Below, piece after piece: positions 54,686-63,843 of a stretch of 64,000 bases of DNA. Each line of letters starts with the position of its first letter. The first letter of the stretch is position 1. The notes beneath the pieces were generated by a model, which saw only the letters and a list, made by a program, of their open reading frames with translations, searched no databases and was not told where the DNA came from. This stretch comes from Owenia fusiformis (lineage: Eukaryota > Annelida > Polychaeta > Sabellida > Oweniidae). Made by a program: the position numbers and the translations under genes. The DNA is taken from the NCBI GenBank assembly GCA_903813345.2, contig CAIIXF020000012.1:35322528-35386527 (forward strand), given 5' to 3'.

Positions 54686-56924
54686 TTATCTTTTTTGCTT
54701 AGAAGAAAATAATATGTATTTGGTTTTATCTATATTAAGAGAAAGTTTATTGGCTACAAGCCAATCACTAATTTGATTAAGATCAGTATTTAAAGTATCT
54801 TTAATTTCATTAATGTTTTTTCCACTGATTAAAATATTTGTATCGTCAGCAAACAGAACAAAGAGAAGTGTTGGAGAGGCCAGGTAGATATCATTAATAT
54901 AAAGGATAAAAAATAGGGGCCCTAAAACAGATCCCTGTGTAACACCACATTTGATAGTTTCAAAAGATGAACTTGTATCATGATATTTGGTACATTGTTT
55001 TCGATTTGTTAAATAACTCGAGACCCACCTAAGAGCAGGTCCCCTAAATCCATAAAATTCTAATTTTTGTAACAGTATGCTATGATCGATTGTATCAAAT
55101 GCTTTTGAAAAATCCAAAAAGAGTCCAATGTTGAATTCATTGCTATCAACAGATTTCTTAATTTTTTCAACAAATTGTAGAATTGCCATATAAGTAGATC
55201 GTTTTTCTCTAAAGCCGTATTGATTCAAGTACAGAATTCCAAATCTAACAATAAAATTACTCATCCGTGCATACATAAGTTTCTCTTGGATCTTTGAAAA
55301 AACAGGAAGAACTGATATAGGCCGATAATTAGTAAATAAATTGAGTTCATCTTTTTTATGAATAGGGGTAACTTTAGCAATTTTTAGTTTGTCTGGAAAA
55401 ACACCCTTTAAGAATGAGTTATTGAATATATGTAAAAGAGGTTTAAGAAAATTATCGCTGCATTGCTTAATGGTATTAGGTTTAAAGTCATCTACTCCAG
55501 CAGCCGAATCTTTTAGTTGTTTAAATTCCCTGAGTAGTTCATTTGAGTCAATAGGATTTAAGAATATACTGGTTAACTGTGGGTTGAGATTTGTCATAAA
55601 TTCTAAGGGTGTTTTATCTGAAGAGGGGATTTTTGAAGCAAGATTTTGACCAATTTCAGAAAAGAATAAGTTAAAATGATTTGCAATTTCCTGTTCATTT
55701 TTTATTTCTTTACCATTGTGCAAAAAAGAAGTTACATTGCTAGAATTATGTTTTTCCCTTTTAAGCAAATCGTTAATTATTTCCCAATTGTCTTTAATAC
55801 TCCCGGCAGCTGTTTGAAATTTTTGTCTATAAAAGTGTTTTTCAGAAGCATTTGCAATTTTTCTAAGGATTTTGTCATATGATTTGTAAGTGGTTTTGTT
55901 TGCATAAGATGGCTTTCTTAAGTATCTTTTATAAAGTTTAGATTTTGCTTTAACAGATTTGATGATTCCTAAAGTTATCCAAGGTTTTGATACATCATTG
56001 AAAATTTTTATTTTCTTAGTCAAAAAAGGAAAGCACTTTTCATATAAAGAACGGATGGTTGTGTCAAAAATATTGTAAGATTCATTAGGATCATTAATTG
56101 AGATTAAATTATTCCAATCTGTGTTACTTAACATTGATTTAAATAAATTGATGCACTCCTTATTGACTTTTCTGTATTTAATTAAGACTGTTTTAGCTTT
56201 TGGAAGTATTCTTTCATTGGTAGCATAGATGGGAAAATGATCTGATATATCGTAGATTAAAACACCACATAAATTAACTTTATTATCATTTGTAAATATG
56301 TTATCAATCAATGTTGCTGATGTTGAAGTTACACGTGTCGGTCTATAAATAAGTGGAGAGTGATTGTATGATTTCATAATTTCATAAAAGTTTTCTGTTT
56401 GAGCATGTTGTTTAATTTTGAAAATGTCAATATTAAAATCACCCATGATATAAGAAATTTTCTTTTCTCTTGAAATAGTAGCCATATATATATCCAAATC
56501 TTCATTGAACTCTTCAATATTAACATTAGGAGGTTTATAAATAGCTGTAATTAAAATATTGCATGTATTTTCCATTATTAATTCCAAAGTAACAACATCA
56601 CAACTATCATTATTAAAATTAAGATCATTTCTCTCAATAACAGTAAGGGATTTATGAACATAAAGACAAACACCTCCACCTTTGCTAGTCCTTGATTTAA
56701 AAAATCCATTGTATGTCAAATAATTCTGAAATCTATGCTCATCCTCATTAAATAGCCATGTTTCTGATAATGCTATAACAGATACCTCTTTATCAAGAGA
56801 TGCAATCAGGTTATCCAACTTCCACTGATTCTTTGATAGACTTCTTATATTAGAATGGATAAGTGATATCTCAGTGGAATTATTTGAATTTAAAATATTA
56901 TTCAATTTATTCAGTGATTTAAGG
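54686..56924 (-). CDS. LINE ORF2: endonuclease and reverse transcriptase
   Basis: The frame stays open to 57025 on the right, but the first ~33 codons (MGMHLKYKDD..., twice) are minisatellite read backwards, not LINE protein. Endonuclease motifs: SLIHSNIRSLSKNQW, ALSETWL (catalytic Glu), YIMGDFNID, LIDNIFTN, SDHFPIYA (catalytic His). RT motifs: NYRPISVLPVFSKIQEKLM, GLFLDFSKAFDTIDH, GVTQGSVLGPLFF, and the active site LFADDTNIL. The frame stops at 54686 after an A6 run (T6 at 54691-54696 on + strand), where one further base would keep the frame; a mutation or a sequencing error is equally possible. It would nick target DNA and copy its own RNA there; this copy is truncated. Confidence 0.9.
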
Positions 56925-57836
56925 CTGGTTCCAGTGTCGTCTTTATATTCCAGATGCATGCCCAAATGGCTATAGATACGAGGGGTGGTTCCACTGTCGT
57001 CTTTATATTTCAGATGCATGCCCAAATGGCTTCAGATGCTAGGGCTGGTTCAATTGTCGTCTATATATTTTACCAAATGACTACAGATACGAAGGGTGGT
57101 TCCACTGTCGTCTTTATATTTCAGATGCATGCCCAATGGCTATAGATACGAGGAATGGTTCCACTGTCGTCTTTATATTTCAGATGCATGCCCAAATGGC
57201 TTCAGATGCTAGGGCTGGTTCAATTGTCGTCTATATATTTTACCAAATGACTACAGATACGAGGGGTGGGTCCACTGTCGTCTTTATATTTCAGATGCAT
57301 GCCCAAATGGCTATAGATACTAGGGCTGGTTCCATTGTCGTCTTTATATTTCAGATGTATGCCCAAATGGCTACAGATACTAGGGCTGGTTTCATTGTCG
57401 TCTTATATTTCAGATGCATGCCAAAATGGCTACAGATACTAGGACTGGTTCAATTGTCGTCTTTATATTCAGATGCATGCCCAAATGGCTACATATGCTA
57501 GAGCTGCTTTTATTGTCGTCTTTATATTTCGGATGCATGCCCAAATGGCTACATATGCTAGGGCTGCTTCCATTGTCGTCTTGATATTTCAAATGCATGC
57601 CCAAATGGCTGCAGATGCTAGCACTGGTTCAATTGTCGTCTTTATATTCAGATTCATGCCAAAATGGCTACATATGCTAGAGCTACTTCCATTGTCGTGT
57701 TTATATTTCAGATGCATGCCCAAATGGCTGGTATGCGTATCAATGTACAGGCAGATGTTACGGTTTGTTTACATTTTGTCCTCAGATTCATGAACAAACG
57801 GCAACATGACTGGATTTTTCGTCTTTTTTATTTCAG
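56925..57836 (+). repeat. 58-60-bp minisatellite made of a splice acceptor and exon start
   Basis: About 13 full and 2 shortened units: TCGTCTTTATATTTCAG followed by ATGCATGCCCAAATGGCTAC, then AGATACTAGGGCTGGTTCCA. Part is organised in 171-bp groups of three (56958-57127, 57127-57299), where the third member lacks ATGCATGCC. The first part of the unit equals the intron end and first 15 bases of the lectin exon at 57837. The last units before the exon are 100-130 bp long and reach further into exon sequence. Frames of 60-120 codons in the array are by-products. Confidence 0.92.
57711..57795 (+). pseudogene. Ghost copy of the lectin exon start
   Basis: After TATATTTCAG the sequence reads ATGCATGCCCAAATGGCTGG and translates, in the exon's phase, CPNGWYAYQCTGRCYGLFTF, against CPNGWYECDGRCYGLF in the real exon at 57837. 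It is then cut off and replaced by intron sequence (CCTCAGATTCATG...). So one array unit carries about 60 bp of decayed exon. Confidence 0.75.
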
Positions 57837-58088
57837 ATGCATGCCCAAATGGTTGGTACGAATGTGATGGAAGGTGCTATGGGTTGTTTATCAATCAAAC
57901 CCACAATTTGACATGGGTCGAAGCGAGAGAAAGTTGTTGGTCTAAAGATGCCTTCCTGGCTGCAATAACCAACGATGGCGAATATGGGAGGGAGGAAGAG
58001 GCATGCATGAAGAAAACACTTCGCAACTTGAATAATACGGAACTACTCCCGTATATTGCACATAAACCGCAGCAATCTGTATACGCAG
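57837..58088 (+). CDS. Lectin-LRR receptor gene, C-type-lectin exon 1
   Basis: Acceptor TTTTTTATTTCAG, donor GCAG|GTACCA, 252 nt, phase 1 in and out. It encodes ACPNGWYECDGRCYGLF, then TWVEARESCWSKDAFLAAIT. C-P-x-GW...C-Y-x-F...W-x-A-x-x-x-C...LA-x-I is the N-terminal half of a C-type-lectin domain. Two N-glycosylation sites are present (NQTH, NLTW). No signal peptide is encoded here, so at least one upstream exon is missing from my reading. The exon is directly preceded by the array of copies of its own start. Confidence 0.85.
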
Positions 58089-58260
58089 GTACCATTTCAA
58101 TTATTTTTCACTGGTTATTGATATTAAACATGCAATACAAGAAAATTTGGCGTCGCCCTTGATTAACTTTTAACAATTGGAAATTAATAAGAAATCATAG
58201 CTTTAATTTATACTCCTCCCAGTATCAATTCACAATAAACATTATTTTTGCTTATCTCAG

Positions 58261-58328
58261 TTCTCATCCGCTCCTTGAGCTGGGGAAAATCGTATATTGG
58301 GGCGATAAATGGCAGAGAATATGAAGAT
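58261..58328 (+). CDS. Lectin-LRR receptor gene, C-type-lectin exon 2 (3' end uncertain)
   Basis: Acceptor TTTTGCTTATCTCAG, phase 1, matching the exon before. It encodes LIRSLSWGKSYIGAINGREY and then reaches TAA at 58329. S-Y-I-G is the usual W/Y-I-G strand of a lectin domain. I find no GT donor that leaves phase 1 before the stop; GTATAT at 58292 would give phase 2. Either an unusual donor is used, or this exon is broken or has been altered by the repeat expansion behind it. Confidence 0.55.
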
Positions 58329-58424
58329 TAACAGTTACATTCAACTTTCATTTGAAATCGTTGTTTTGTCAAACCTGGAAATCATTTTTTCTGAAAATGA
58401 AATTAAGATTGCAAAATTAACATT

Positions 58425-59429
58425 TGGTATAATACCCCTTTCACTCCCCACCCAATCTCCTTCCATGCGCTTAATTTCCAGGTTTAATGACTGGAGCTAG
58501 AATGTGCGACTTGATGGTGAGAACTATAAATCTTATGTGGAACATTGGTATATAATACCATTTCACTCCCCACCCTTCCAATCTCCTTCCATACGCTTTA
58601 TTTCCAGGTTTAATGAATTAAGCTAGAACGTGCGACTTGATCCTGAGAACTATAACTCGTATGAGAAACATTGGTATATAATACCATTTCACTCCCCACC
58701 CTTCCAATCTCCTTCCATACGCTTCATTTCCAGGTTTAATGAATTAATCTAGAACGTGCGACTTGATCCTGAACTATAACTCGTATGAGAAACATTGGTA
58801 TATAATACCATTTCACTCCCCACCCTTCCAATCTCCTTCCATACGCTTTATTTCCAGGTTTAATGAATTAAGCTTGAACGTGCGACTTGATCCATGGAAC
58901 TATAACTCGTATGAGGAACATTGGTATATAATACAATGTCACCCCCACCCTTCCAATCTCCTTCCATACGCTTCATTTCCAGGTTTAATGAATTAAGCTA
59001 GAACGTGCGACTTCATCCTGAGAACTATAACTCGTATGAGTAATATTGGTATATAATACCATTTCACTCCCCACCCTTCCAATCTCCTTCCATACGCTTC
59101 ATTTCCAGGTTTAATGAATTAAGCTACAACGTGCGACTTGATCCTGAGAACTATAGCTCGTATGAGAAACATGGGTATATAATACCATTTCAATCCCCAC
59201 CCTTCCGATCTCCTACCATACGCTTCATTTCTAGGTTTAATGTCTGGTGTTAGAACATACGAGTTATTGGTGACACCTATTGCTACATACAGTTGTACGG
59301 ACCGTTGACCCTACCCTATACTTCATTTTCAGGTTAATGACTAGTGCTAGAACATACGAATTATTTGTGACAACTATTACTACATACAATTGTACGCACC
59401 GTTGACCCTACCATGTACTTCATTTCCAG
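58425..59429 (+). repeat. Tandem array (about 100-126-bp unit) made of the LRR-exon acceptor and start
   Basis: Eight units end with the real exon. The unit is CACCCTTCCAATCTCCTTCC, ATACGCTTCATTTCCAG, then GTTTAATGAATTAAGCTAGA and ACGTGCGACTTGATCCTGAG. The real exon at 59430 reads CATTTCCAG|GTTTGATGACTGGTGC... and TGCGACTTGATGGTGAG, so the unit includes the splice acceptor and some 45 bases of exon. Junctions lie near 58481, 58610, 58736, 58859, 58982, 59111, 59236 and 59335. The first unit is closest to the real exon in its coding part; the middle units carry in-frame changes and stops. Confidence 0.92.
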
Positions 59430-61424
59430 GTTTGATGACTGGTGCTAGAACATGCGACTTGATGGTGAGAACTATAAATTCTATAGAAACATCTGAGGTT
59501 AACATTACATGGAGGCAAGCAGAATGTAAAGAAAATTTCACTGATACGTTCATGTGTGTAAAAATGAAAAAAGTAGGTCCAGATCAGGATACAAACATCA
59601 CAGCATGTCCAGCACGACGGCCATGCTCGTGCAACAAACCTTATGGTTACACGTTGCGAGAAGGAGAAATCAGTTGCCAAAATGTTGGACTGTACACAAT
59701 ACCAATAGATATATCACAAACTGTGAGAGGCGTGTTTGCAGCATTAAACAAAATACGTTATATAGAAAGTGGAATGTTTCATGGAATGCCAAATCTCAAA
59801 CGTTTAGATCTTAGTCGAAATGAGATACATGTAATCTCTTCGTTTGGATTCGAAGGGCTGCGTAAACTTGAATGGCTAAATATAGAAGAAAATAAGAAGC
59901 GACTGAGGGTGGGGAACATGTCATTTGAAGGATTACACAAGTTGAAGGAATTGCTTCTATATGGTTCTTTGTTGGAATATCCAATAAACAGTAAACCGTT
60001 TTATAATTTAGCTTCACTGGAGAGATTAGATATTTTGAGATGTGGTATAAAACGTACAGAAGATGTTTTTCTTCCTAATCCAGACCTGTTACAATACTTA
60101 CGCATAGAGCAACTAGATGAATCCAATGTTATGTTCAGACACCCAACAGACTATAAGAACCTGTTGAAGCTATATGTAATACATGTTTCAAAAAATGAGA
60201 CAATATCAGCTGGACAATTTAACGGGTTGAATAAACTGAAGTATCTTATTCTCGGAAATATAGATATACCACGTCTGCAACCGGCAATGTTTGAGGGTCT
60301 TGATGCACTGACAGACTTGAGTATTTGGAATTGTCATATCCTTATAATCGGGCCACACGTGTTTACACAACTTAGAAATATTGAATCCATATTTATCTCC
60401 CAAAAAACATTGCCAAAATACCCAGTGTCATTATTTCAAGGACTAGAGAAGTTGACTCGTGTTTCCGGCGATCATGAGGAATTCTGCTGCATCGTTCCAA
60501 CAACAGTTAAAGACTGTTACCCACAGCTAGACCATCTGTCTTCGTGTGGAGACCTAGTGAAGAACAACATACTGAGGGTATCACTGTGGACATTTGGTAT
60601 ATGTATACTCCTTGGAAACAGTGCCGTAATTTTATACCGCTACAGGGAAGCCGGAACACAGTACAATTATATAAACAGGATATTGATAATGAATCTTTCA
60701 TTATCGGATATGATTATTGGAGTATACATTATCATAATAGCTGCGATGGATATGAAATACAGAGACACCTACTTTCAAAACCTTGGTATTTGGACCAAAA
60801 GTAGCCTGTGCATGGCTTCTGGATTTATTGCATCATTGTCAAGTGAGATGTCTGTGTATATCCTCGTTGTCATGACGCTTGACCGGTTCCTCAAAATAGT
60901 TTTTCCCTTTAAAGTGTGGTTACACTTTTCCAAGCGTGTTGTCCATGGTGTTCTCATCGTTGGCTGGACTCTTTGCATAACTTTAACAGCTTTACCACTT
61001 CTTCCGCTTGATTACTTCAGACCTCATGAATTCTACACGCAATCCGGCTTTTGCTTACCACTAATGTTGAATTATGATCCTTCAAAAGAAGCCACGTTAA
61101 ACGCACGCAAAAGCACCGGATCGGAGGACAGCATTGCTTTAAACAGACAAAATCAGCAAGCTTACTCCCATTTTAACGGTTGGGAGTATTCTTTTGCTCT
61201 TTTCAATGTTGTCAATCTTTTAGCCTTTCTTCTTATAGCTGCTGGCTACTTGGCTATATTTGTTGCTACTATGATCTCTAAATCAAAATCAAAACAAGGC
61301 TCGGGACAAGAGCAAGAAAGGAGGATGGCGTTAAAATTGATGTGGATCGTGGGTACCGACTTCTGCTGCTGGGTTCCAGTAATAATCATGGGATTCCTAA
61401 CCTATTACAAGGTAGCGCTCCCAG
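59430..61424 (+). CDS. Lectin-LRR receptor gene, main exon: end of lectin domain, LRRs, hinge and TM1-TM6
   Basis: Acceptor CATTTCCAG, phase 1; donor CCAG|GTTGGT at 61424, chosen because it leaves phase 1, as the last exon needs. Order: end of the lectin domain (TWRQAECKENFTDTFMCVKM), a Cys-rich cap (CPARRPCSCNKPYG), about ten leucine-rich repeats (for example MPNLKRLDLSRNEIHVI), a hinge (EEFCCIVPTTVKDCYP), then rhodopsin-like helices: TM1 with LLGNSAVI, TM2 with NLSLSDMI, TM3 ending MTLDRFLKI (the DRY position), TM4, ECL2 with SGFCLPL, TM5 GWEYSFALFNVVNLLAFLL, TM6 with MALKLMWIVGTDFCCWVPV. This is the relaxin-receptor/GRL101 type of LGR. It should bind an extracellular ligand through the LRRs and signal by G proteins. 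ECL2 is unusually long (about 40 extra residues). A possible donor AAG|GTAGCG at 61411 would lead to an early stop. Confidence 0.9.
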
Positions 61425-61815
61425 GTTGGTTGCACATGCTCTTGTATTACCTCAGTATTTAACGTTATATCAATATGGATAAGCATCTACTATGTAATTC
61501 TCATTACTATGATATTTTCAAATCATAATACTAGTACCGGTATTTCAATTCCACCATGTAGTTTGATATAAAAAAAAACAATGATATCTAACTTACAACT
61601 AAAGTTACCAAACTGTATAAAAACACAGATGGACAATGGACATTGGGAAGGAACCAATGCCATGAAGTCTTATCAATGATATCTGACTTCCAACGAAACC
61701 ATATTTCACCAAAGACGTGATTCTCTTTTAATTCAATAAGTGTAATTTCATTGAACCAATATAACCTCAAGGACATTAGGAAATTTTACTTTATTTTCCT
61801 TAATATTCATTTCAG
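61425..61815 (+). other. Last intron of the receptor gene
   Basis: It starts GTTGGTTG and ends ATATTCATTTCAG. The intron falls between TM6 and TM7, just after a PG pair; both flanks are in phase 1. No repeat or gene was seen inside. Confidence 0.85.
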
Positions 61816-62018
61816 GAGAAATTGTTGCCTATGTAAGTATTTATGTGTTGCCAATCAACAGCGCTATCAACCCGATACTCTACACATTTAGCACACTTCC
61901 TTGGAACAAGCTATGGAAGAAGTGCAAGTGTAGATCTGCACCTCAACCACAACCGGCGCCAACACCAAGGAACACAAATGACACAGCAGCATTGGCCACG
62001 ATAAGCACTAAACTTTGA
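61816..62018 (+). CDS. Lectin-LRR receptor gene, last exon: TM7 and cytoplasmic tail
   Basis: Acceptor ATTCATTTCAG, phase 1. It encodes EIVAYVSIYVLPINSAINPI followed by LYTF, the NPxxY-type motif of TM7 in its LGR form (LPINSAxNPILYT). A short basic tail follows with a CKC pair that could be palmitoylated, then a Pro/Gln-rich stretch, TAALATISTKL and TGA at 62016-62018. The final 13 codons and the stop belong to a 173-179-bp tandem unit that continues behind the gene. Confidence 0.9.
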
Positions 62019-62375
62019 ATGTTCAAACCAAATGACAGAGCTATAAGTCAAATATACAGAGTAATCGGTGGTCACTAGGCGGTGGGTGACACTCAAACAA
62101 GATAGACATGTGATAGAACTATCAAACACTAGAAGTAGAATGATATACAAATGACACAGCAACATTGGCCACGATAAGCACTAAACGTTGAATGTTCAAA
62201 CCAAATGACAGAGCTATAAGTCAAATATACAGAGTAATCGGTGGTCACTAGGCGGTGGGTGACACTCAAGCAAGATAGACACGTGATAGAACTATCAAAC
62301 ATTAGAAATAGAATGATATACCAGTGCAAATGACACAACAGCATTGGCCACGATAAGCACTAAACTTTGAATATT
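61976..62375 (+). repeat. 173-179-bp tandem array starting in the last codons of the receptor
   Basis: Units start at 61976, 62149 and 62328 with AAATGACACA(G/A)CA(G/A)CATTG, then GCCACGATAAGCACTAAAC. Each still contains the receptor's last codons and stop codon; only the first is in the reading frame. The rest of the unit is 3' UTR-like (GAGTAATCGGTGGTCACTAG, GGCGGTGGGTGACACTCAA). The third copy changes into the next array. Confidence 0.92.
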
Positions 62376-62925
62376 CGTACTAATGTGGACGAGCTATCAG
62401 TTGAGGAACTATTAGTTCTAAACTTTGAATGTTCATGTCAAAGTGGTAGATCCATCAGTTTGGAAACAGGGTGATATCGCGGCCTGTTGTTAATAATAAA
62501 GACATATGTGACACATGTGTCTTTACATGTCCAAGTGATAGACCTTATAGACAAATGAAACGACAGGATCCGGCACTATAAGCACTAAACTTTGAATGTT
62601 CATGTCAAAGTGGTAGATACATCAGTTTGGAAACAGGGTGAAATCGCGGCCTGTTGTTAATAATAAAGACATATAAGTGACATTTGTGTATTTACATGTC
62701 CAAGTGATGGAACTTATAGACAAATGGACAGGATCCGGCACTATAAGCACTAAACTTTGAATGTTCATGTCAAAGTGGACGAGACATCAGTTTCGAAACA
62801 GGGTGATATCGCGGCCTGTTGTTAATAATAAGCACATATGTGACATGTGTGTCTTTCCATGTCCAAGTGATGAATTATTAGCACTAGCATGAACCATTTT
62901 TATATATACATATCCAAGTGATTGA
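62376..62925 (+). repeat. About 165-172-bp tandem array, three units
   Basis: Unit: CACTAAACTTTGAATGTTCA, TGTCAAAGTGG, ATCAGTTTGGAAACAGGGTG, ATATCGCGGCCTGTTGTTAA, TAATAAAGACATA. The start TAAGCACTAAACTTTGAATG is shared with the last codons of the gene, so this array also carries that piece. AATAAA in each unit (for example near 62493) offers repeated polyadenylation signals. Confidence 0.88.
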
Positions 62926-63450
62926 AGTTTTAGTAAAACAAATGTGGTGATTACTTATGAACACTAGCATGAAATATTTGTATCTATAGGTTTAGGTGAT
63001 ATAACTATTAGATACAATAAATGGGGTTAGATACTATGGACATTAGTTGGCATTTAAAAGAAACGAGAAGATGAATTCTGAACACTTATAGCTTGTAATA
63101 ATTGTGTCTAAATATTCAAGAAGTGGGAATTGCTGACACAAGAAATGGGGTGACGAGTTATGAACACTAGCATGTAACATTTGTGTCTATATATCCAAGT
63201 GATAGACCTTTCGAAAGAAACGAGGTGATTTATGAACGCTACATTTGTGTCTGAATATCCAAGCGATAGACCTACCAAAAGAAACGAGGTGATTTATGAA
63301 GGCTACGTTTGTGTCTATATGTCCAAGTAAAAGAACAAGAAAAAAGAAACGAGGTGGTGAATTTTAAATACTAGCATGTAATATTTGTGTCTATTTATTC
63401 AAGAAACGAGGTGATGAATTATGAACACTAGCAAGTAACATTTCTGTCGA
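62926..63450 (+). repeat. Degenerate 65-80-bp repeats
   Basis: Four to six units of the form TTTGTGTCTATATATCCAAG, TGATAGACCT, AGAAACGAGGTGAT, TTATGAACACTAGCATG. They are weaker but related to the end of the array before them (GTCCAAGTGATAGACC). Confidence 0.75.
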
Positions 63451-63843
63451 TGTCTTGTGTCATTCAAAATTTAATAAAACATGGGTATTTGGGATTTATT
63501 TATTTCATACATCTGTGAATGACATGTACATTAAATCTCTTTAACAACTTCTACTATGAATACATGTGCACTATGATACTTGCAATTAGCGCTCCTCTCC
63601 GTAAGTTTGGCAACTGGGAGTTTTCATTGTATAGCATATCAACGCCTGACAATGTTAGAATCTTAATTTTGTTCCACAATTGAAATATCTCGGGAAATGA
63701 CAAAAATGACGAATTTTTTCGCCAAGCGCAAACGAGATTTCAATGATTCATTCAAAAAGAGACTTCCGACTGCCAAGCTTATGCGGGGAGATAGTGAATG
63801 TAAAAATAACAATATAATCACTTTGTACAATTTTCTGCATGTA
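63451..63843. other. Gene-free stretch
   Basis: About 390 bp. AATAAAAC at about 63473 could end a long receptor transcript. No gene was recognised; the 62-codon frame at 63697-63885 is rich in Lys and Phe but matches nothing that I know and runs into the element at 63844. Confidence 0.45.

Larger units (their letters stand above)
53692..56924 (-). mobile_element. 5'-truncated LINE (APE endonuclease plus RT) on the - strand
   Basis: It reads right to left. The 3' end, at 53692-53707, is a short (TTGAA)n-type tail (ATTGAATTGAATTGAA in inverse), as in Jockey/CR1-type and related LINEs. The coding part has an apurinic-type endonuclease followed by reverse transcriptase. The 5' end abuts the minisatellite just before the endonuclease domain, with no ORF1 and no 5' UTR, as expected for incomplete reverse transcription. 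It is inserted within the receptor-gene minisatellite. Confidence 0.88.

Noticed and set aside
56954-57867. Several 60-121-codon frames with repeated QMHAQMA-type or RCMPKWLQ-type phrases
   Set aside because: Translations of the 58-60-bp minisatellite; the repeated phrase is the lectin-exon edge read in wrong frames.
58309-58996. Frames of 63 and 77 codons with repeated SIRFISRFNE phrases
   Set aside because: Products of the acceptor-containing array upstream of 59430, not separate exons.
62129-62344. Two similar - strand frames (61911-62165 and 62129-62344)
   Set aside because: Reverse reading of the 173-179-bp array behind the receptor stop codon.
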